Shown here: piece by piece, positions 7,058 to 11,322 of the stretch
How positions within the stretch are numbered: position 1 is the first letter of the stretch
Layout: every line of letters begins with the position of its first letter
Assembly (NCBI GenBank): GCA_001940755.1
Contig: MEHH01000059.1
Coordinates: 1-11,322 of the forward strand
Reading direction: 5' to 3'
Source of the DNA: Candidatus Heimdallarchaeota archaeon AB_125
Lineage (GTDB): Archaea > Asgardarchaeota > Heimdallarchaeia > Heimdallarchaeales > Heimdallarchaeaceae
DNA: 11,322 nucleotides
Program-made: the position numbers and the translations under genes
Notes under the pieces: model-generated
Told to the model about the DNA's origin: nothing
Databases searched by the model: none
Seen by the model: only the letters and a program-made list of their open reading frames with translations

Positions 7058-7252
7058 GTGATGACATATCCTGTATTTGTAGGTGTGGGGGAACATGATG
7101 AGTTGTTCTCAGTTGATGCCACCAAAGCATTATATGAAGAGATATGTAGTAAAAACAAGGAATTTGCAATACTTCTAGGAGCAAAGCATGCTCATTTTGG
7201 AGAGACTAGCTTTGATTCGATGTACAATTGGATAAAAAACACTTTTGAATAA
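7058..7252 (+). CDS. C-terminal piece of the interrupted alpha/beta hydrolase
   Basis: This 64-codon piece is in the same frame as the upstream one and holds the catalytic Asp224 (GEHDELF) and His254 (GAKHAH). A GTG and an adjacent ATG could serve as starts, but no ribosome binding site or promoter is evident, so separate translation is doubtful. Confidence 0.35.
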   Translation: MMTYPVFVGVGEHDELFSVDATKALYEEICSKNKEFAILLGAKHAHFGETSFDSMYNWIKNTFE

Positions 7253-7290
7253 ATTTTCTGATATTAAGACTGAGTAAATTTTCGATAGAG

Positions 7291-7299
7291 ATAAATATA
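7291..7299 (+). promoter_or_regulatory. TATA box for the 40-aa ORF
   Basis: ATAAATATA is centred about 26 bases before the ATG at 7321, the usual distance from an archaeal TATA box to the transcription start. This predicts a transcript beginning at or beside the ATG (leaderless). Confidence 0.5.
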
Positions 7300-7320
7300 G
7301 TTCATTTTCTTCTTTGTTGA

Positions 7321-7443
7321 ATGCTAAAAGAAAGAAAAACAAAACTTCTACTTAGCTCTGGACTTATTACTACTCTCATTTCTATAGTCCTATTTATTCC
7401 ACTTTTCTCTAATATTAGTTCGATTTCTGATCATTGTAAATAA
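7321..7443 (+). CDS. 40-aa single-helix small membrane protein
   Basis: This ATG-to-TAA ORF has a basic start (Lys3, Glu4, Arg5, Lys6, Lys8) followed by one hydrophobic helix at about residues 9-30 (including LITTLISIVLFIPLF) and a short polar tail ending near Cys39. The charge pattern predicts the N-terminus inside and the tail outside. A TATA box at the right distance for leaderless initiation supports real expression. It could instead be the surviving signal peptide of a lost secreted protein. It lies between the hydrolase and the M23 peptidase on the same strand, 87 bp before the latter, but the latter appears to have its own promoter. No family is recognised. Confidence 0.4.
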   Translation: MLKERKTKLLLSSGLITTLISIVLFIPLFSNISSISDHCK

Positions 7444-7501
7444 GAAGATTTCATAATGAAGAAATGATTTTCTAATCCTCTTTCATATCAAGTCCAGAAG
7501 A

Positions 7502-7511
7502 TTATTATAAT
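7502..7511 (+). promoter_or_regulatory. TATA-like box for the M23 peptidase gene
   Basis: TTATTATAAT is centred about 25 bases before the ATG at 7531, and no Shine-Dalgarno precedes that ATG. Both facts fit a leaderless transcript. Confidence 0.4.
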
Positions 7512-7530
7512 TAATGGTTAAAGCAAAAAT

Positions 7531-8619
7531 ATGGAAATTTCTTATCTTCCTTCTGATTATTTAATTAATGGTTTAAGAAACTTAGAATACATTGAGAGAG
7601 TTGAATCAACCTTTCTTTTGAGAGCTGTAAAAATCCGAAATGATTCAGAGAATACTGTTCGGTTAGTTCAATACAAATTTGAAATTCTGAAAAATAATAA
7701 ATGCGTTAAAACAATCATCTATGATGAAGAAATAATTAAAGAGAAATCTGAGGATGTAAAAAAGATTCTAGACAGATTAGTAAATCCAGATGTTTCAAAA
7801 ATATTTCTGGGTGTGGAAAAATTCTGGGATGATGAGGTTTATTCATCAAATGTCTTAGAACCTAACCAGGAGACTGGATTTAGATTAGAATACTTTACTC
7901 ATTTAGATATTAATCCTGTTGATAAATTAGTTCTGACTGTAACTTATATTGAAGAGGAAATAGAGAAGGAGAAAGTATGTACTATTCATTTATTTTGCTA
8001 TGAAAACAAAAATAAATACATCTTCCCACTCAAGGGAGCTTGGCTTGTTCTTAACACCTTCGACAATCCATATGAACATAGAAGAATGCATTCACAAGAA
8101 TTTGGTTTTGATTTAGGACAATTCGATGAGAATATGAATTTCATTCCTCCAAAAGGAAACAAGAATGAATTTTTCTGTTTCCACGGAAAAGAAGTATTGG
8201 CTATAGCTGATGGAGAAGTTGTTGATACATTTAGCGAGATAGAAGAAAATCCTCTAGCAGGAGAACTAATGTCCCAAGAAAAGGTGAAGGAGATGTTTGA
8301 GAAATATGGATACAAATCTTTAGCAGCTGGGAATTATGTTATAGTAGAACATTCAGGGAATGAAAGTTCTTTTTATGCACATTTAATTCCGAATAGTATC
8401 AGAGTTAAGAAAGGAGACAAAGTCAAACAAGGCCAAGTTCTAGGGCTATTAGGAAATTCTGGTAATTCAACTGCTCCTCATCTTCATTTCCAGTTAATGA
8501 AAGGTGCAGATTTTCTGACAGCAAGAGGATTACCTTGTTATTTCACAAATCTCACAGGGCTTGAAGGTGAGAAGATAGAACTAATAGACAAAAATCAATC
8601 TATTGTGTATACGGATTGA
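7531..8619 (+). CDS. M23/LytM-type zinc metallopeptidase without signal peptide
   Basis: This 362-aa protein has two parts. Residues 1-160 form a beta-rich, partly charged domain that I do not recognise. Residues 163-335 form an M23 (lysostaphin/LytM-like) domain. The visible active-site residues are His187 and Asp194 (MHSQEFGFDLG), His284 (FYAHL) and the HxH pair His317/His319 (APHLHF). The glycine-rich turns VKKGDKVKQGQVLGLLGNSG (292-311) before them are typical. The first metal motif is HxxxxxxD rather than the standard HxxxD, as in some divergent members. About 45 residues (196-265) are inserted in the core. M23 enzymes usually cut peptidoglycan cross-links, but no signal peptide or membrane helix is present and archaea generally lack murein, so a cytoplasmic or non-classical role is more likely. 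Confidence 0.8.
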   Translation: MEISYLPSDYLINGLRNLEYIERVESTFLLRAVKIRNDSENTVRLVQYKFEILKNNKCVKTIIYDEEIIKEKSEDVKKILDRLVNPDVSKIFLGVEKFWDDEVYSSNVLEPNQETGFRLEYFTHLDINPVDKLVLTVTYIEEEIEKEKVCTIHLFCYENKNKYIFPLKGAWLVLNTFDNPYEHRRMHSQEFGFDLGQFDENMNFIPPKGNKNEFFCFHGKEVLAIADGEVVDTFSEIEENPLAGELMSQEKVKEMFEKYGYKSLAAGNYVIVEHSGNESSFYAHLIPNSIRVKKGDKVKQGQVLGLLGNSGNSTAPHLHFQLMKGADFLTARGLPCYFTNLTGLEGEKIELIDKNQSIVYTD

Positions 8620-8665
8620 ATTTTCTAATCTCTATACTCAATCCTTTTTCTGTTATTTCGATACG

Positions 8666-8673
8666 TTTTATAA
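8666..8673 (+). promoter_or_regulatory. TATA-like box for the transporter operon
   Basis: TTTTATAA lies 68 bases before the ATG at 8741 and would give a leader of about 45 bases. A second weaker candidate, CAATATAAG, begins near 8702. The T-rich stretch at about 8620-8660, just before it, may terminate the M23 gene. Confidence 0.35.
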
Positions 8674-8740
8674 CTCTAAAATTATCTGAGAGAAATAGAA
8701 TCAATATAAGTACTATTCAACTGTAGTTTGGGATTTCAAG

Positions 8741-10189
8741 ATGTTAGCTAGTCAGATAATCATATCAATATGTTTCTTAGTAGTGGTAGTTCTACTGTTT
8801 ACTAACAAGTTGAATCGAGCAATAGCATCTGTAACTGCAGCTGTTATAACCTACTTTGTTCTGGTTTTTATTGAGAAAAAGGGTTTCGATGTAATAGTTG
8901 AGCTTCTATTTGGAACACCTTCTGATAATTTTGTCAATCTTCACGCACTCATTTTGATTGTTGGTATGATGTTTATTGTCCAAATTTCTGATGAAGCAGG
9001 TTTATTCCAATTCATAGGTGTATTAGCTATAAAACTTACTAAAGGAAAACCCATCGCTCTGATGTCGGTATTAGCAACCATTTCAGTTATATTTTCCGCT
9101 CTAATTAACAACATATTAACAGTAATGATACTTATACCACTTACAATAACTATCTCACGTATCTTGACCATAGATCCAACACCATACATCATCACGGAGG
9201 CAATTATGGTTAATATTGGAGGAACTTTCTTTTCTATTTCATCAATTCCTAATATTCTGATTACTACAGAATCAGGTATTAGTTTCAGAGAATTTTTTGT
9301 GAATGTAGGATTGTTTTCTCTATTGATGGCTGTAATAACGATTGGATTCTTTATTTTTCTGTATAGACAAGAACTTAGAGAACCAAGAAAGCGAATGGTA
9401 GACACTCTTGAAGAATTCAATGTGTGGAACTTTGTCCCCAATAGAAAACTACTCTATGCTTCCATGAGCTCATTACTTCTCTTGATAGTACTACTAGTTA
9501 GTATAAACTCAGACAAACTTACACCTGATGTTATAGCATTATCAATCGCAATGTTACTCACGATTTTCAGTACTTTCAATGGTTTAAAACCTAAGGAAAT
9601 AATGAAGAAATTCGATATTGAGTTACTACTATACTTATTAGGAATCTTTGTCTTAGCCGGTGGTTTAGAAGCTGTAGGTGTGATTGAAGGTATAGGAAAT
9701 GCGCTGCAAGGATTAGGAAGTAGTAATCCAGTATTCCAGTTCATACTTATAATTTGGATTGGAGCATTTCTTAGCGCGCTTATTGATAATATTCCAATAA
9801 CGAAGGTATTGTTACCAGTTGTAGGAATGATGTCTTCAGGAAGCAATTATTATTACTATGCTCTAGCATTTGGAGCTAATTGGGGAGATAATCTTACTCC
9901 ATTAGGAGACAATGTTCTAGTCTTTAATTTAGCTGAACAGCATAATCGACCAATTAAAACAAAAACATTTTGGAAATTAGGTTTTGCAACTACAATACTC
10001 CAATTGATTATTGTTTCAATCTATTTCACCTTCTTCTCCATACAGACCTATCTTATAGGTTTAATCCCTCTAATTCTCATAATTGCGACAGTTGGAATAG
10101 TTTTTATATTTTCAAAGTATGGTAATGACAAGATAAAATCATACTTGAATAAATGGATAAACAAATTCAGATCATTAATAATTTCATAA
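8741..10189 (+). CDS. ArsB/NhaD-type ion transporter (IT superfamily)
   Basis: This 482-aa integral membrane protein has about 11-12 hydrophobic segments, including 4-20, 26-45, 66-82, 105-134, 183-207, 235-254, 262-279, 293-314, 329-360, 412-433 and 435-457. Two halves repeat the family's membrane motif: Ser-Ala-Leu-Ile-Asn-Asn (119-124) followed by a helix, and Ser-Ala-Leu-Ile-Asp-Asn-Ile-Pro (345-352). Each is followed by a re-entrant-loop motif, GGTFFSISSIPNIL (160-173) and GANWGDNLTPLGDNVL (378-393). This is the layout of ArsB, NhaD and the eukaryotic P protein. The substrate could be arsenite, Na+/H+ or an organic anion; sequence alone cannot decide, and no ars genes are nearby. A basic cytoplasmic tail ends the protein. 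The Roadblock/coiled-coil gene starts 10 bp downstream, so the two are probably co-transcribed. Confidence 0.85.
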   Translation: MLASQIIISICFLVVVVLLFTNKLNRAIASVTAAVITYFVLVFIEKKGFDVIVELLFGTPSDNFVNLHALILIVGMMFIVQISDEAGLFQFIGVLAIKLTKGKPIALMSVLATISVIFSALINNILTVMILIPLTITISRILTIDPTPYIITEAIMVNIGGTFFSISSIPNILITTESGISFREFFVNVGLFSLLMAVITIGFFIFLYRQELREPRKRMVDTLEEFNVWNFVPNRKLLYASMSSLLLLIVLLVSINSDKLTPDVIALSIAMLLTIFSTFNGLKPKEIMKKFDIELLLYLLGIFVLAGGLEAVGVIEGIGNALQGLGSSNPVFQFILIIWIGAFLSALIDNIPITKVLLPVVGMMSSGSNYYYYALAFGANWGDNLTPLGDNVLVFNLAEQHNRPIKTKTFWKLGFATTILQLIIVSIYFTFFSIQTYLIGLIPLILIIATVGIVFIFSKYGNDKIKSYLNKWINKFRSLIIS

Positions 10190-10199
10190 TGGGATAAAA

Positions 10200-11322
10200 A
10201 TGGTATTAAAAACAATAGAAAGAATAAAACAAGCTCTTCCAGAAGTTGAACATATTGTCATGTTTTACAATGACGGTACTGTATATCAAACAACTTTTGA
10301 ACAATTTGAGGAATCAGTAAACATTCCAAAAGTTGGGGAAGATTTAGCTATTATTCTTTCAACTTTCAAAAATCTGTATGATTTATCGAATTATAAATTC
10401 AAAGAATACAATCAGCTTCTATTTGACACTGAAGATACTGATGTGTTAATAATCAAGATTGGTGAAAATGCAAATTTAGCTCTTTTCTTCAGAAAAACAG
10501 TTGTAAAGGGTGAGCTACAAATTGATTCAATTAAGAAATACATCACTAAGATAGGGAAACTTATCGATATCGGAAGAATAGATTTAGTTGAGAGAGAGAT
10601 TCGACTCAATGAGAGGGAACTTAAGAAACTCATTGACGAAATGGAAGAAAAACTTCAGAAACAAATGGAGCTAAACATCTTGCTTGGGGCTTCTTCTGAT
10701 GATGTCAAAGATATTGAAAAGATTCAGAAAGAGATTGACGAGTTAACTGCCGATATAAAGAAAAGTGAGATGGATAGGGATTTAAGAGCTGAAGAAGAAA
10801 CCAAAATCGAAGAGAAGATAAGTTCAGAAGAAATAATGATAGATTTAGTTAAAAAAGAACTTAAACTTAAAAGAGAAAATGTTAAGGAAATCGATAAGCG
10901 AATCAAGGACAAAGTTGAGAAAAAGACTCTTTTAGAAGGTGAGGATGAGAGAGATGAAAACAGAATATTTGAACTTACTAAGGAAATTGAAGACTTAGAA
11001 TTACAAAGAGATTCATCTCAACTTAATGTTGCTGAAAAACAAGATGAGCTTAAAAATCTCAAATTAAAATTCGAAGACGATAAAATCAGACTAGAAGAAA
11101 TAATTCAAGAAAAAGTGAAGAAAGAACTGTCCATCCAAGATTTGTATAAGGAACTTGAAGCAAAACTGGAAAAGGAAGAATCTCTCAAAGAAACTGTTGA
11201 TATTCAAAAGGATGTAGACAAACTAGCAGAAATCAGTCAAGAAATTGATAATCTAAAAGATCATATTAATCAACTAAAAGATAAATCTGATGAGAAAAAT
11301 AAGGAAATGGAAGATCTTAAGG
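10200..11322 (+). CDS. Roadblock/LC7-like domain plus long coiled coil (partial, runs off the 3' end)
   Basis: The frame from ATG at 10200 stays open for 374 codons to the window edge, so the C-terminus is missing. Residues 3-122 have the order helix, two strands, helix, three strands, helix expected of Roadblock/LC7 domains: strands near 17-23, 27-33, 67-75, 80-87 (DVLIIKIGEN) and 92-98 (LALFFRK), with helices at about 3-13, 44-60 and 108-122. Residues from about 125 onward are a highly charged Glu/Lys/Leu coiled coil, interrupted by LLGASSDD (161-168), a likely hinge. No membrane segment. Roadblock proteins usually dimerise and regulate small GTPases or sit on membrane complexes, and are abundant in Asgard archaea. 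The 10-bp gap to the transporter gene suggests one transcript and perhaps a scaffold or regulator. The domain call rests on predicted topology. Confidence 0.7.
   Translation, partial: MVLKTIERIKQALPEVEHIVMFYNDGTVYQTTFEQFEESVNIPKVGEDLAIILSTFKNLYDLSNYKFKEYNQLLFDTEDTDVLIIKIGENANLALFFRKTVVKGELQIDSIKKYITKIGKLIDIGRIDLVEREIRLNERELKKLIDEMEEKLQKQMELNILLGASSDDVKDIEKIQKEIDELTADIKKSEMDRDLRAEEETKIEEKISSEEIMIDLVKKELKLKRENVKEIDKRIKDKVEKKTLLEGEDERDENRIFELTKEIEDLELQRDSSQLNVAEKQDELKNLKLKFEDDKIRLEEIIQEKVKKELSIQDLYKELEAKLEKEESLKETVDIQKDVDKLAEISQEIDNLKDHINQLKDKSDEKNKEMEDLK

Larger units (their letters stand above)
6428..7252 (+). pseudogene. Alpha/beta hydrolase (monoacylglycerol-lipase-like) interrupted by one in-frame TAA
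   Basis: The frame opened by GTG at 6428 runs to TAA at 7250-7252 with one stop, TAA at 6956-6958 (codon 177). Reading through gives 274 residues, a normal length for serine hydrolases of the monoacylglycerol lipase/lysophospholipase type. Oxyanion motif His45-Gly46 (IFHGITAH), the DLRGHGLS segment (72-79), the nucleophile elbow Gly114-His115-Ser116-Leu117-Gly118, Asp224 (GEHDELF) and His254 (GAKHAH) all occur in order. The 33 codons between stop and second piece read as ordinary lid-region protein, so there is no frameshift or deletion. The stop lies between the nucleophile and the Asp/His of the triad, so a truncated product should be inactive. Causes could be recent mutation, a sequencing or assembly error, or readthrough. 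TAA ends many other genes here, so reassignment is unlikely. Confidence 0.8.

Noticed and set aside
7998..8315. Minus-strand 105-codon ORF
   Set aside because: Lies wholly antisense to the M23 gene, Ser/Phe-rich composition typical of a shadow frame.
8941..9846. Two minus-strand ORFs (166 and 130 codons) opposite the transporter
   Set aside because: The plus-strand frame has family motifs and even membrane helices; the antisense frames only mirror its codon composition.
10412..10912. Minus-strand Ser/Leu-rich ORFs near the 3' end
   Set aside because: They are the complement of the Glu/Lys-rich coiled-coil gene, which is open on the plus strand through the window edge.

Overview
The window is AT-rich and reads as archaeal. 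Likely promoters are TATA-like boxes at archaeal spacing. One clear Shine-Dalgarno precedes the gene at 5081, while two starts (7321 and 7531) sit where a leaderless transcript would begin. TTG and GTG starts look necessary for two genes. The partial gene at the 3' edge encodes what looks like a Roadblock/LC7-fold domain followed by a long coiled coil. Together with NosD-like surface proteins, this points to an Asgard archaeon (Heimdall/Loki-type). That lineage is inferred from protein style; there is no rRNA or marker gene here to prove it.

Layout. 1-1000 holds a 34-codon signal-peptide-like mini-ORF at the edge, an orphan four-helix membrane protein (222-665) and a gene-poor stretch with a possible decayed ORF. 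1005-4445 holds two divergent surface-protein genes separated by about 520 bp. One (minus strand) is a secreted seven-repeat beta-propeller with an FN3 domain and a C-terminal membrane anchor. The other (plus strand) is an N-terminally anchored parallel beta-helix protein. 4500-7252 holds a DinB-like metal-binding protein (minus) divergent from an M24 metallopeptidase, followed by an alpha/beta hydrolase split by one in-frame TAA. 7321-8619 holds a 40-aa single-helix protein with a well-placed TATA box, then an M23/LytM-type metallopeptidase without a signal peptide. 8741-11322 holds an ArsB/NhaD (IT superfamily) transporter and, 10 bp downstream, the Roadblock plus coiled-coil protein that runs off the window.

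How the genes fit together. Only the transporter/Roadblock pair and the M24/hydrolase pair are close enough to suggest co-transcription. The rest looks like a mixed chromosomal region of cell-surface and hydrolytic functions rather than one defined system. I see no CRISPR array, insertion sequence, tRNA or rRNA. The items most worth following are the Roadblock-coiled-coil protein next to a transporter, the hydrolase whose catalytic triad is divided by a single stop codon, and the leaderless small membrane protein missed by length cut-offs.
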